The notes: generated by a model not told the origin, from the sequence alone. A stretch of 64,000 nucleotides of DNA from Bacteroidales bacterium (GCA_019416425.1 DXXK01000016.1:1-64000); one strand, 5' to 3'; counted from the first letter of the stretch, positions 34,182-41,637 are shown. Made by a program: numbers and translations.

Positions 34182-34211
34182 GTTCGGTCTTAACAAATGT
34201 ATAGACCGAAC
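34182..34211 (-). promoter_or_regulatory. Promoter/operator of the GLPGLI/receptor operon
   Basis: On the minus strand TACATTTG (34194-34201) fits the -7 consensus and lies inside an inverted repeat: AGACCGAAC/GTTCGGTCT arms at 34182-34190 and 34203-34211. A regulator bound here would cover the -7 box. The 17-mer TCTATACATTTGTTAAG recurs on the plus strand at 34934-34950, before the LuxR-type gene. Confidence 0.6.
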
Positions 34212-34244
34212 TAAATCCTTATAAAAAAGTATGAGTTAAACCGA

Positions 34245-34793
34245 TTATTTCCCCAGTTGCCGCCGGATGCGGCTGAGATGGTTGGGGGTAATCAGTAGGA
34301 AGGAAGACAAATCTTTCAGGGTAACGGTTTCGACGATTTGGGGATATTGTTCACACAATTCTATATAACGCTGACGGGGTGACTTGCGGTAGAGATTGAG
34401 TATCCGCATAAAGACCATGTTGAACAGCGATTTGTATTCGTCAACCTGCGAAGGTGAAAGGTATTCTTTGAAAGTTTTTAATGGCACCCGCAGTATCTCG
34501 CAATCAGTGCCTGCGATGATTGACATCTGGGAGGGTTCTCCATGGAATGATGAATGAAAATCGGTAATGAACTGACCCGGGAAGGCAAAATTTACCACTG
34601 ATTCATCTCCCGAATCATTAAGTGTGACTACTTTGAAATAGCCCGATACCACAAGGGCGGCATAACGGGCTACTGTGCCTTGCTGGACAAAACGCTCTTC
34701 CTTCTTATAATGGCACAGCGTTCCCTTCTCGCGACAAAAATCAGTGGCTGCCGTGAGATCCAAAAAGTCGATATATGAGTTGAACTGTGCCAT
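34245..34793 (-). CDS. Crp/Fnr-family transcription regulator
   Basis: The 182-residue protein from MAQFNSYIDFLDL has the cyclic-nucleotide-binding fold (YKKEERFVQQGTVARYAALV, VVNFAFPGQFITDFHSSFHG, then TDCEILRVPLKTFKEYL). After a dimer helix comes a winged HTH (VTLKDLSSFLLITPNHLSRI). There are no clustered N-terminal Cys, so no iron-sulfur sensing. The 'RxS' phosphate-binding motif of true CRP is not evident, so the ligand is open. It is divergent from the LuxR-type gene and downstream of the GLPGLI promoter, and probably controls this cargo. Confidence 0.85.
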   Translation of the reverse strand: MAQFNSYIDFLDLTAATDFCREKGTLCHYKKEERFVQQGTVARYAALVVSGYFKVVTLNDSGDESVVNFAFPGQFITDFHSSFHGEPSQMSIIAGTDCEILRVPLKTFKEYLSPSQVDEYKSLFNMVFMRILNLYRKSPRQRYIELCEQYPQIVETVTLKDLSSFLLITPNHLSRIRRQLGK

Positions 34794-34802
34794 AAGGGAC
34801 CG

Positions 34803-34810
34803 CAAAGTTA
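34803..34810 (-). promoter_or_regulatory. -7 box of the Crp/Fnr gene
   Basis: TAACTTTG on the minus strand, only about 9 nt before the ATG, implies a very short or leaderless message. Confidence 0.45.
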
Positions 34811-34933
34811 GCTAAAAATCTCGACATTAGAGGCTTTAGGGCAGAAAACTTTGGAATTATAATAATATTTTATTGCTTCGGAGCCCCGAAAACCATCTTT
34901 ATCACCCGTTTTTCGAGAGCGTTTTCTCTTGTG

Positions 34934-34979
34934 TCTATACATTTGTTAAGCCCTATTTCTTTTTCTGTTGCTAACTTTG
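34934..34979 (+). promoter_or_regulatory. Control region before the LuxR-type gene
   Basis: The 17-mer TCTATACATTTGTTAAG (34934-34950) is identical to that in the GLPGLI promoter. TAACTTTG (34972-34979) is a second -7 candidate. Together they suggest two alternative start points or one promoter with an upstream operator. Confidence 0.45.
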
Positions 34980-35017
34980 CAATAATTTTGCTGGCTGCAA
35001 CGCTGGCGATATGGAAG

Positions 35018-35212
35018 ATGACAGACAGGACAGATGATTTCTTCATACCAGACAACGAGATCAGGCTCCCGGATGAGCTTGATTACAGCCGTGTGGATGA
35101 ATATATCCGCTCGGCGGAAGCATTTTCTCGCTCATCGTATCAGAGCGTCTATATCATCGACTATTTCAGACAGAACTTTCTATATGTATCGCCAAATGAA
35201 AACACCAGATGA
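35018..35212 (+). pseudogene. Truncated first copy of the LuxR-type gene 5' end
   Basis: A 64-residue frame starts MTDRTDDFFIPDNEIRL and runs through DEYIRSAEAFSRSSYQSVYI to NFLYVSPNENTR-stop. Residues 6-60 equal the N-terminus of the intact regulator just downstream. It lacks the rest of the sensor and the HTH. It lies between the promoter region and the intact gene, so any transcript of the regulator carries it as an upstream frame, overlapping the real start by 17 nt. Confidence 0.7.
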
Positions 35213-35372
35213 TTTCTTCATACCAGACAACGAGATCAGGCTTCCGGATGAGCTTGATTACAGTCGTGTAGATGAATATATCCGCTCGGCGGAGGCGTTT
35301 TCTCGCTCATCATATCAGAGCGTCTATATCATAGACTATTTCAGGCAGAACTTTCTCTATGTATCACCAAAT
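35031..35372 (+). repeat. Tandem 167-bp duplication with silent differences only
   Basis: Copy 1 is 35031-35197 and copy 2 is 35206-35372 (offset 175). They differ at about ten positions, all of which I read as third-codon, synonymous changes (for example CTC/CTT, GTG/GTA, GCA/GCG, TCG/TCA, AGA/AGG). The encoded residues are the same. Confidence 0.8.
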
Positions 35373-35951
35373 CCGATGTTCCTTTGCGGTCTGTCGCCGG
35401 AGCGAGTGAAGGGATTGGGCTACCGCTTCTATCTTGACTTTGTTCCGGGGGATGAACAGCCGATGCTTCTGACGCTCAACAAAGCCGGATTCGCTTTCTA
35501 CAACGACATCCCGGTCGATGAGCGTAAGGACTGGTATATCTCCTACGACTTCCACATTTTCAACGAGGGAAAGAAAATCCTTGTCAACCACAAGCTGACG
35601 CCGCTTGCCCTCACCTCCGACGGCAGGATATGGCTTGCGCTGTGTGTCGTATCCGCGGCCACACATACCGATGCCGGACATATCGAGATGCACCGGACAG
35701 GCACATCGGAATTCTTTGAATACAATATCAGCTCCCGTCGCTGGAACAGACGACAGATGCCCATGCTATCTGACGGAGAGAAGTCGGTGCTGACCTTATC
35801 CATTCAGGGCTATACGATGTCGGAGATTGCCGACAAAATATGTCTATCGCCCGACACCATCAAGAAATACCGTAAGCGCATATTCGAGAAACTTGATGTG
35901 CATAACATCTCGGAGGCTATAGTGGCAGCAACCAACAACAAGCTACTCTAA
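35196..35951 (+). CDS. LuxR-type regulator with PAS-like sensor domain
   Basis: The 251-residue protein from MKTPDDFFIPDNEI has an N-terminal PAS-like domain (SVYIIDYFRQNFLYVSPNPM, then GYRFYLDFVPGDEQPMLLTL, about 20-165) and a C-terminal GerE/LuxR HTH (LSDGEKSVLTLSIQGYTMSE, then IADKICLSPDTIKKYRKRIF and EKLDVHNISEAI). Cytoplasmic regulators of this build are common in Bacteroidales. The ATG was chosen because it follows the duplicated block, and the frame further upstream has no family similarity. Its stop region overlaps the end of the convergent gene by 9 nt. It or the Crp/Fnr protein could bind the triple operator to the right. Confidence 0.85.
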   Translation: MKTPDDFFIPDNEIRLPDELDYSRVDEYIRSAEAFSRSSYQSVYIIDYFRQNFLYVSPNPMFLCGLSPERVKGLGYRFYLDFVPGDEQPMLLTLNKAGFAFYNDIPVDERKDWYISYDFHIFNEGKKILVNHKLTPLALTSDGRIWLALCVVSAATHTDAGHIEMHRTGTSEFFEYNISSRRWNRRQMPMLSDGEKSVLTLSIQGYTMSEIADKICLSPDTIKKYRKRIFEKLDVHNISEAIVAATNNKLL

Positions 35952-36476
35952 GTTCTTGGAGAGATAGAATCTCGGAAAATGCTTGACATTGCGCCCGACA
36001 GCGATGTTGGCCGCTATCTTTGCGCAGATGTGCGCCGCTGTCCGCTGTGCCGCCTCGCTCGTCTTGCCTTCTCTTATCTTTGGTAAAGCTGACTGTAACC
36101 AGTCACAACCTTCCATATTCCAAAAGGCGCAATACCCGGCCATATACTCGGCAGCCCATAGGCGCAGATTGTCCTTATGTTGTAATTCGTTGTCATCGCC
36201 CGGCTTCACTACTATTGCACCGGCTCCGTCAACAAAATCAAAAGGATATATTATAGGTATCTTAACTTCCTCTTTAATACAGTTACGCCCGGCACCGACA
36301 TATTCAGCTACCATATCGGTAAAACTCATATCAGGCTGTTTCTCCAATGCCGAAATAATAGATATGGACTTGAATCCGGATTTTATAAGTTCTGCCTTTA
36401 CACAGTCTATAAAATCCGAAACGCCGATAACCATAATCTGGCAGTCTGCAATCATGCGTTTTTCCTCGCTTGTCAT
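35943..36476 (-). CDS. Unknown protein, Rossmann/ThiF-like start
   Basis: The 177-residue protein starts MTSEEKRMIADCQIMVIGVS, followed by FIDCVKAELIKSGFKSISII. This has the beta-alpha-beta rhythm of ThiF/MoeB E1-like enzymes, although the GxGxxG loop is reduced to IGVSDF. It lacks the catalytic Cys region and the zinc CxxC pairs, and is about half the usual length. The C-terminus is helical (AAQRTAAHICAKIAANIAVG). I do not assign a function. It lies between the LuxR-type gene and the first operator copy and has its own -7 box. Confidence 0.55.
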   Translation of the reverse strand: MTSEEKRMIADCQIMVIGVSDFIDCVKAELIKSGFKSISIISALEKQPDMSFTDMVAEYVGAGRNCIKEEVKIPIIYPFDFVDGAGAIVVKPGDDNELQHKDNLRLWAAEYMAGYCAFWNMEGCDWLQSALPKIREGKTSEAAQRTAAHICAKIAANIAVGRNVKHFPRFYLSKNLE

Positions 36477-36496
36477 ATTCGATATTTTTTACTCTG

Positions 36497-36504
36497 CAAA
36501 ATTA
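36497..36504 (-). promoter_or_regulatory. -7 box of the Rossmann-like gene
   Basis: TAATTTTG on the minus strand is 20 nt before the ATG. Operator copy 1 begins about 20 nt further upstream, so one site may serve both directions. Confidence 0.5.
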
Positions 36505-36525
36505 GGACTATATCAATCGCTATGC

Positions 36526-36610
36526 CATACCCAAAAGGGTATGTTTTCACTACAAGATGCAATCGTACCCTTTTGGGTATGGCGAGGAATTTTCAACGGC
36601 TGTAATTTTG
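36526..36610 (+). promoter_or_regulatory. Operator/promoter copy 1
   Basis: CATACCCAAAAGGGTATG (36526-36543) is a palindrome. TACCCTTTTGGGTATGG (36566-36582) repeats the inverse. GCGAGGAATTTTCAACGGC then leads to the -7 box TAATTTTG (36603-36610). No -33 TTTG is found at the usual distance, so an activator bound to the TTTTGGGTATGG site may replace it. Copies 2 and 3 have the same order and spacing. Confidence 0.7.
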
Positions 36611-36631
36611 CATCGAAAAATAAGTAAAATA

Positions 36632-36763
36632 ATGAGCAATCTTACGACAATTCACTTCATGCTCCTTGCCACGTTAGGAGCATTTATACACGTAGCTGAT
36701 TTGAAAGTCAGTTACAACTACCGTCATTATAATCCAACAGGAAAGGGTTTGCAGCGTTACTAA
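36632..36763 (+). pseudogene. N-terminal remnant of a GLPGLI gene
   Basis: The 43-residue frame MSNLTTIHFMLLATLGAFIH-VADLKVSYNYRHYN ends at a stop after LQRY. It has a signal-like start and the mature N-terminal strand of GLPGLI proteins (ADxxVSYxxxHxN, compare ADIEVSYEAHHPN in the next gene), but no signature. It directly abuts a receptor 3' fragment, indicating a deletion from inside a GLPGLI gene to near the end of a receptor gene. Confidence 0.7.
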
Positions 36764-36882
36764 CCAACATACTTAACAAACGAAGCTATAACTATACCAC
36801 CTACTCGCAACTCTCATCATTCGAGAGCTGGCGTCAGCTCCGTGGCCGCCAACTTCTATTCTCGATAACAATAAGAAAATAA
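36760..36882 (+). pseudogene. C-terminal remnant of a receptor gene
   Basis: The frame LTNILNKRSYNYTTYSQLSS ... RGRQLLFSITIRK-stop matches the last 40 residues of the receptor at 29826-32405 (TNILNKRSYNYTTYSQLSSF ... LLFSLTLRK) almost exactly. No start exists. It is the scar of an operon that once held a full second receptor copy. Confidence 0.85.
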
Positions 36883-36887
36883 TCAAT

Positions 36888-37733
36888 ATGAAACAGACAA
36901 TCACAATCTTATTAGTATGCCTTACTGCGATAGCAGTAGTAGCACAATCAAAAGCCGACATCGAGGTCAGCTATGAGGCTCATCATCCCAATCTTCGCAA
37001 CGGCAAGGATGATCTAACAAGCCAATATATTCTGTTGGCAAACACCACGGATTCAAAATTCTTTTCGCCACTCACCGAGTATCTCGATTCGTTGAACTCT
37101 ACTCCCGAAGGCAAAGCCAAACTTAAAGAAATGTCACGAGCTGCTTTTACTTCGGGCCATCTCGATGATATACCCAAGCCGGATGGTTCTTTCTATGTCG
37201 TCAAATCGCTTGCAGATGGCACGCTAAGACACTATGATCATGGCAGACTTGAAGAAAAATTCGTCTATGATGAACCGATAGCTCAGTGGAATTGGGAAAT
37301 CGAGGCGGATTCGACAAAGACGGTTTTGGGTTACGAGTGCATAAAGGCCACCACGGATTATCATGGCAGAAAATGGAGTGCATGGTTCGCTCCAGAGATA
37401 CCTATACAAAACGGCCCGTGGAAACTCGACGGTCTGCCGGGACTGATTCTCGATGCCGAGGCTGAAGGCGGTCAGTACAGTTTCATAGCCACCGGAATAC
37501 AACAAACCGATAAACCTATCGGATCGGTATATCTTGCCGACGAGTACGAAACCACGACGCGCAAAGACTATCTGAAAGCCAGTCGTGACTTTTTAGATAA
37601 TCCTCTCGGGAAAATAAACGCCAAGTTTGCCGGACACGGCACAATCTCTGTTTCATCAAGTGACGGGAAGGACATAAATAATCTATTTGTCCCCGCCTCA
37701 GTAGTCGACTTCCTTGAAACGGATTACCGATAA
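36888..37733 (+). CDS. GLPGLI family secreted protein (D)
   Basis: The 281-residue protein starts MKQTITILLVCLTAIAVVAQ (Sec signal) and carries VLGYECIKATTDYHGRKWSA, then WFAPEIPIQNGPWKLDGLPG and LILDAEAEGGQYSFIATGIQ. The tail is VDFLETDYR, as in proteins A-C. It starts 5 nt after the stop of the receptor remnant and is presumably transcribed from operator/promoter copy 1 through the two remnants. It is complete, so the deletion upstream may have moved it closer to the promoter rather than destroyed it. Confidence 0.85.
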   Translation: MKQTITILLVCLTAIAVVAQSKADIEVSYEAHHPNLRNGKDDLTSQYILLANTTDSKFFSPLTEYLDSLNSTPEGKAKLKEMSRAAFTSGHLDDIPKPDGSFYVVKSLADGTLRHYDHGRLEEKFVYDEPIAQWNWEIEADSTKTVLGYECIKATTDYHGRKWSAWFAPEIPIQNGPWKLDGLPGLILDAEAEGGQYSFIATGIQQTDKPIGSVYLADEYETTTRKDYLKASRDFLDNPLGKINAKFAGHGTISVSSSDGKDINNLFVPASVVDFLETDYR

Positions 37734-37774
37734 ATAGTTTATTACCTATTTATTCTATCTTATAAATTAATTTT

Positions 37775-37859
37775 CATACCCAAAAGTGTATATTTTCATA
37801 CAGAACCTCAATTGTCAACTTTTGGGAATGGCGAGGAATTTTCAACGACTGAAACTTTG
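37775..37859 (+). promoter_or_regulatory. Operator/promoter copy 2
   Basis: CATACCCAAAAGTGTATATT (37775-37794), ACTTTTGGGAATGGCGAGGA (37818-37837) and TTTTCAACGACTG lead to AAACTTTG (37852-37859), a weaker -7 box than in copies 1 and 3. It lies 31 nt before the small barrel gene. Confidence 0.65.
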
Positions 37860-37889
37860 CATCAGAAAATAAACGCTATAAATGGTAAG

Positions 37890-38540
37890 ATGAAACAAAA
37901 AGTTAGAATATTATTGGTCGTTATTGTTATAATCATTCCATTCGGCATTAAAGCCCAATCTTGGAACTTTGGATTAGAGGCAGGATATGTCAATAGCGAC
38001 TTATCGGTTTGCGATAATTCTGCAACATCAAGAAGTGGATTCAAGTTTGGTGCTAACGCTGAGTTCACACTCCGTAATAACATTAGTTTTGAATCTGGAC
38101 TGTCATACATCCGAAAAGGAGCTACTGTAAGAGGACTTAATATGATGAATACCGCAGTAACTTCCATTAAATTTGCAGAAATGGACTATTTGCAGATTCC
38201 TGTGTTGGCAGGATACAGATTCAACTTGGGCAGTAACTTTTCTCTGAACCCGGAACTTGGTGCTTATTTCGCAGTCGGAATCAATGGAGATTCATTTGTA
38301 ACAGGCGTAGATTCATTTAATCAGCCATACGAAAAGAGAGTACGCACTTTTAGTGGCGCAGACGGTGTCCCATATCGTCCGTGTAACAGAGTTGACGGAG
38401 GTCTGTCATTCGCAATTAGTGCAAAATGGCATCAGATAGGCATGAAAGTGGAATATGATTTAGGTCTTGTCACTTCATCATACTATGGTAATGGTAAGCA
38501 ACGGTGTTTATCAATTTCCTTAATATATTGGATTAGATAA
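37890..38540 (+). CDS. Small outer-membrane beta-barrel protein (PorT/OMP_b-brl type)
   Basis: The 216-residue protein from MKQKVRILLVVIVIIIPFGI (Sec signal ending IKAQ) has alternating amphipathic strands: WNFGLEAGYVNSDL, FKFGANAEFTLRNNISFESG, LSYIRKGATV, LQIPVLAGYRFNLGSNFSLN, PELGAYFAVGI, and a final LSISLIYWIR. The 'LQIPVL..Y' strand is typical of OMP_b-brl_2 porin-like proteins of Bacteroidota. The upstream open frame runs through the operator repeat, so the ATG at 37890 was chosen. Its ligand is unknown. It belongs to the operator-controlled set. Confidence 0.75.
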   Translation: MKQKVRILLVVIVIIIPFGIKAQSWNFGLEAGYVNSDLSVCDNSATSRSGFKFGANAEFTLRNNISFESGLSYIRKGATVRGLNMMNTAVTSIKFAEMDYLQIPVLAGYRFNLGSNFSLNPELGAYFAVGINGDSFVTGVDSFNQPYEKRVRTFSGADGVPYRPCNRVDGGLSFAISAKWHQIGMKVEYDLGLVTSSYYGNGKQRCLSISLIYWIR

Positions 38541-38550
38541 AAACTAAAAA

Positions 38551-38658
38551 AGTTATGACAGGCGTGGGATAACACTGAGCGGCCAGTATCAGTTTCAGCA
38601 AAAGAAAAGCAAATCCAAGGGTAAAGTTGCATCTGAAGCTGATATGAACCGACTATAA
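38551..38658 (+). pseudogene. C-terminal remnant of an outer-membrane barrel gene
   Basis: The frame SYDRRGITLSGQYQFQQKKS ... SEADMNRL-stop has no start. It resembles the last strand and polar tail of the receptor at 38874 (FLLTLQYTFNSTRDRYRGQG ... ANEINRF): a 'L.L..QY.F' strand, a basic stretch and a closing E-x-N-R-hydrophobic end. A second receptor of that type seems to have been lost here. The rest of the 333-nt spacer holds operator copy 3 and nothing else that I can support. Confidence 0.6.
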
Positions 38659-38758
38659 TAGAAACAGCTTAATCATACATAGACAAAGACAGGTGTTCGA
38701 TATGCCGGACAAATAGACATAGGCCTGGATTAATAAAATGAAGCATCAATTAATAAGT

Positions 38759-38845
38759 GCCGTACCCAAAAGTGTATGTTTTCATTCAGAGCTTCAATTG
38801 TCCACTTTTGGGTATGGCAAGGAGTTTTCAACAGCTGTAACTTTG
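38759..38845 (+). promoter_or_regulatory. Operator/promoter copy 3
   Basis: GTACCCAAAAGTGTATGTTT follows TGCC, then CCACTTTTGGGTATGG (38802-38817), AAGGAGTTTTCAACAGCTG and TAACTTTG (38838-38845), the best -7 box of the three. The receptor ATG is 29 nt downstream. Confidence 0.7.
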
Positions 38846-38873
38846 CATCAGAAAAGTTAAAAACAAGACGAAT

Positions 38874-41180
38874 ATGAAAACAATACTCTCTTTGATTCTT
38901 GCTCTAATAGCCACAGTAACAACAATGGCTCAGAGTATAACCGGCAAAGTTGTGGACGAAAACAATTCGCCTCTTGATTTTGTGAATGTGGTTCTTCTGA
39001 AAGCCGACTCTACCTATATAGCAGGTACGGTAACTGACGAAAATGGAGTTTTCCTATTCAATGAGAAACAGGATAATCCTAAATTCGTAAAGGTGTCATC
39101 TATTGGTTACAATAATCAGACACTCAATATTCCCCCGACAGGAGATTTTGGTATAATTACTCTTAATCCCGAAAGCGTGATGCTCGGAGAAGTAGTGGTG
39201 AAATCCAACCGACCTGTTACCGCTATCAAAGGCGATGCTCTTGTCACCAATGTGGCTGGCTCACAACTCGAACACGCCGGTACTGCCAATGATGTGCTTA
39301 CCCAAGTGCCTATGGTGCTTGGTCGTGATGGTAATTTTGAAGTATTCGGTAAAGGCTCCCCGGCTATTTATATAAATGGTCGAGAGGTACAGGACCTTAC
39401 CCAACTCTCTCAGTTAAACTCGGCGGACATCAAGAATGTGGAAGTCATAACCAATCCCGGCGCTAAATACGATGCTTCAGTCAAATCTGTAATCCGTATC
39501 CGCACAAAACGCCCACAAGGAGATGGTTTTAGTGGAAATCTCCGCGCACAAGGCGTGATGCAAAAATATTTCCGGACAGTAGATCAGGCAAATTTCAAAT
39601 TCCGAACCGGTGGACTGGAGTTATTCGGTAATTTCGGATATATGGGAGGAAAATTCCAAAGCAGCAACAAGGTTGATATGCTGACTCAATCATCAACAGT
39701 ATGGAATCAATTTCTTACACAAGACGGTTCCATGAGGACAAATGAGTTTTTCGGAAAAGCAGGTTTTTCGTATATGTTCAATGACAGCCATTCGATAGGG
39801 GCTTATTATTCTAATGGATTCACAAAGCAAAAATCTGAACATACAGGAATAAGCCGTGTGTTGGCTGACGGACAGCCATACGACAATATCACAATATATG
39901 GCAGCAGTGACAACAATACGCTGCCTAAACATCACGCCAATCTATACTATAATGGAGAAATCGGCAAGTTCGGTATTGACTTTAACATGGATTATATGTG
40001 GCGAAAAAGCAGAAACTCCATGTTTAACGATGAAACAAGCGACACTCAAGATAATTCGCTGGTAAACTCTCTTGGAGAGAACAGAAGTCGTATGTTGGCA
40101 GAAAAACTCGTATTCAGCTATCCATTTTGGAAAGGTGGTATTGAGATCGGAGAAGAATACACATCATCGCGTTTCTCATCTGATTACAACACCGATGCCT
40201 CTTTGGTTGGTGACGCTGATTCAAGAGTTGACGAGAATAATATTGCCGGATTTGTAGAAATCGGTCAGACTTTCGGACAATTCAATTTAGGCGTTGGATT
40301 GCGATATGAACATATAAAATTTGAATATCTTGAAAACGGACAGAGAAAGGATGATCAGAGCAAGATCTATAATAATCTCTTTCCCTCGCTTTCACTGTCA
40401 ACAATGATAAAAAATGTGCAACTGTCAATGAGTTATACACATAAAACACAACGGCCAAGCTATGCAGACCTTGACGGCACTGTGGATTATATCAACCGTT
40501 TCACCCTTGAAGGTGGCAATCCGTACCTAAAGCCGGAAAAGATACATTCTGTCGAGCTTATGGGAGCATGGCGCCAGTTCTTCGGACAGATTTCATACAC
40601 TTATAAGAAAGATCCTATAATGAACACGACATACCCCTACGCTGAAGATGCCGAGGTTAAACTTATAACGATGGCAAACTTCCCCAAGATACACAATCTT
40701 CAGGCGTTTGTCGGCGCACAATTTAGAGTTGGCGTATGGCAGCCGAAAGTGAATGTCGGCATTATGAAACAATGGCTTACCATTGATTATGCCAATGGTC
40801 GCAAAAGACTTGACAACCCGATAGGACTTGTACAATTCCAAAACGCCATTCATCTTCCCTATGATATTTGGCTGAACGTGGATATGCAGTGGATGAGTGG
40901 CGGTAATGATGATAATACTTATCAGAAATCATCTTCTTATCTTAACACAAAACTGTATAAGGCTTTTTTCAACAACCGTTTCAGTGTTACACTTGAAGCA
41001 AATGATATTTTCAACAAAAGCAATCGCGATGTAACACTTTTGAACAAGGACGTAACCATCTATAAATTGAATACGACCAATAACCGGACATTCCTGCTCA
41101 CTCTGCAATATACCTTCAATTCCACACGCGACAGATATCGTGGTCAAGGAGCCGGGGCTAATGAAATAAACCGTTTTTAA
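38874..41180 (+). CDS. TonB-dependent-receptor-like outer-membrane barrel protein
   Basis: The 768-residue protein has a signal (MKTILSLILALIATVTTMAQ), a CarboxypepD_reg-like domain (SITGKVVDENNSPLDFVNVV, about 21-105), a plug (NDVLTQVPMVLGRDGNFEVF, AIYINGREVQDLTQLSQLNS, DIKNVEVITNPGAKYDAS) and a C-terminal barrel of the outer_membrane_beta-barrel family (LSMSYTHKTQRPSYADLDGT, then GNPYLKPEKIHSVELMG). It differs clearly from the receptor at 29826 in length and family. It probably imports or displays a ligand with the GLPGLI and small barrel proteins under the same operator. A small secreted protein follows after 9 nt. Confidence 0.88.
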   Translation: MKTILSLILALIATVTTMAQSITGKVVDENNSPLDFVNVVLLKADSTYIAGTVTDENGVFLFNEKQDNPKFVKVSSIGYNNQTLNIPPTGDFGIITLNPESVMLGEVVVKSNRPVTAIKGDALVTNVAGSQLEHAGTANDVLTQVPMVLGRDGNFEVFGKGSPAIYINGREVQDLTQLSQLNSADIKNVEVITNPGAKYDASVKSVIRIRTKRPQGDGFSGNLRAQGVMQKYFRTVDQANFKFRTGGLELFGNFGYMGGKFQSSNKVDMLTQSSTVWNQFLTQDGSMRTNEFFGKAGFSYMFNDSHSIGAYYSNGFTKQKSEHTGISRVLADGQPYDNITIYGSSDNNTLPKHHANLYYNGEIGKFGIDFNMDYMWRKSRNSMFNDETSDTQDNSLVNSLGENRSRMLAEKLVFSYPFWKGGIEIGEEYTSSRFSSDYNTDASLVGDADSRVDENNIAGFVEIGQTFGQFNLGVGLRYEHIKFEYLENGQRKDDQSKIYNNLFPSLSLSTMIKNVQLSMSYTHKTQRPSYADLDGTVDYINRFTLEGGNPYLKPEKIHSVELMGAWRQFFGQISYTYKKDPIMNTTYPYAEDAEVKLITMANFPKIHNLQAFVGAQFRVGVWQPKVNVGIMKQWLTIDYANGRKRLDNPIGLVQFQNAIHLPYDIWLNVDMQWMSGGNDDNTYQKSSSYLNTKLYKAFFNNRFSVTLEANDIFNKSNRDVTLLNKDVTIYKLNTTNNRTFLLTLQYTFNSTRDRYRGQGAGANEINRF

Positions 41181-41189
41181 CATTACGAT

Positions 41190-41516
41190 ATGAGAACTCT
41201 GATAACTATATTCTTTCTGACTATCATGGCTTTGACCACTAAGGCCAAACCACACTGCCAGAGCTTCAACAACTACGATGACAAGGTGACAATCGTTTTA
41301 TCCGATGATAATGCCGGAGATAGATACTCAGTATCCGATGTAAAACTCATCCCGTCATTGAAAGGCGAAGAATATAAGGCCTCGTCAATTAGAACGAATG
41401 TTAAAGACGGAGTAGCGACTGTAACGCTCATATTTCCACACATCACCCACTTCTCAAATCCGAAGGTAACCCTTAGGATTAATGGGAAAAAATACAAAAT
41501 CAAAGTTTGTCAATAG
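41190..41516 (+). CDS. Small secreted protein of unknown function
   Basis: The 108-residue protein has a Sec signal (MRTLITIFFLTIMALTTKAK) and a short beta-rich body with alternating strands (KVTIVLSDDNAG, VATVTLIFPHIT, KVTLRINGKKYKIKVCQ). Two Cys residues lie near the two ends of the mature chain and could pair. I recognise no family. It is 9 nt downstream of the receptor gene and co-transcribed with it, so a role as a surface or periplasmic partner is likely. Confidence 0.65.
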   Translation: MRTLITIFFLTIMALTTKAKPHCQSFNNYDDKVTIVLSDDNAGDRYSVSDVKLIPSLKGEEYKASSIRTNVKDGVATVTLIFPHITHFSNPKVTLRINGKKYKIKVCQ

Positions 41517-41589
41517 TCAATAATCTAATTGACAAACAAAATGCAGGATTGATAACAGCTTATTTCATGCAAGAATAAATATATATACA

Positions 41590-41631
41590 AAGACAGACAA
41601 CCTCGGCAGTGATGTCGGGGTTGTCTGTCTT
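41590..41631. terminator. Bidirectional terminator between cargo and transfer genes
   Basis: A 16-bp stem (41590-41605 with 41616-41631, one G-T type mismatch) and a 10-nt loop lie between convergent genes. The arms have AAGA/TCTT ends that supply T-runs on both strands. Confidence 0.8.
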
Positions 41632-41637
41632 TCGGTG

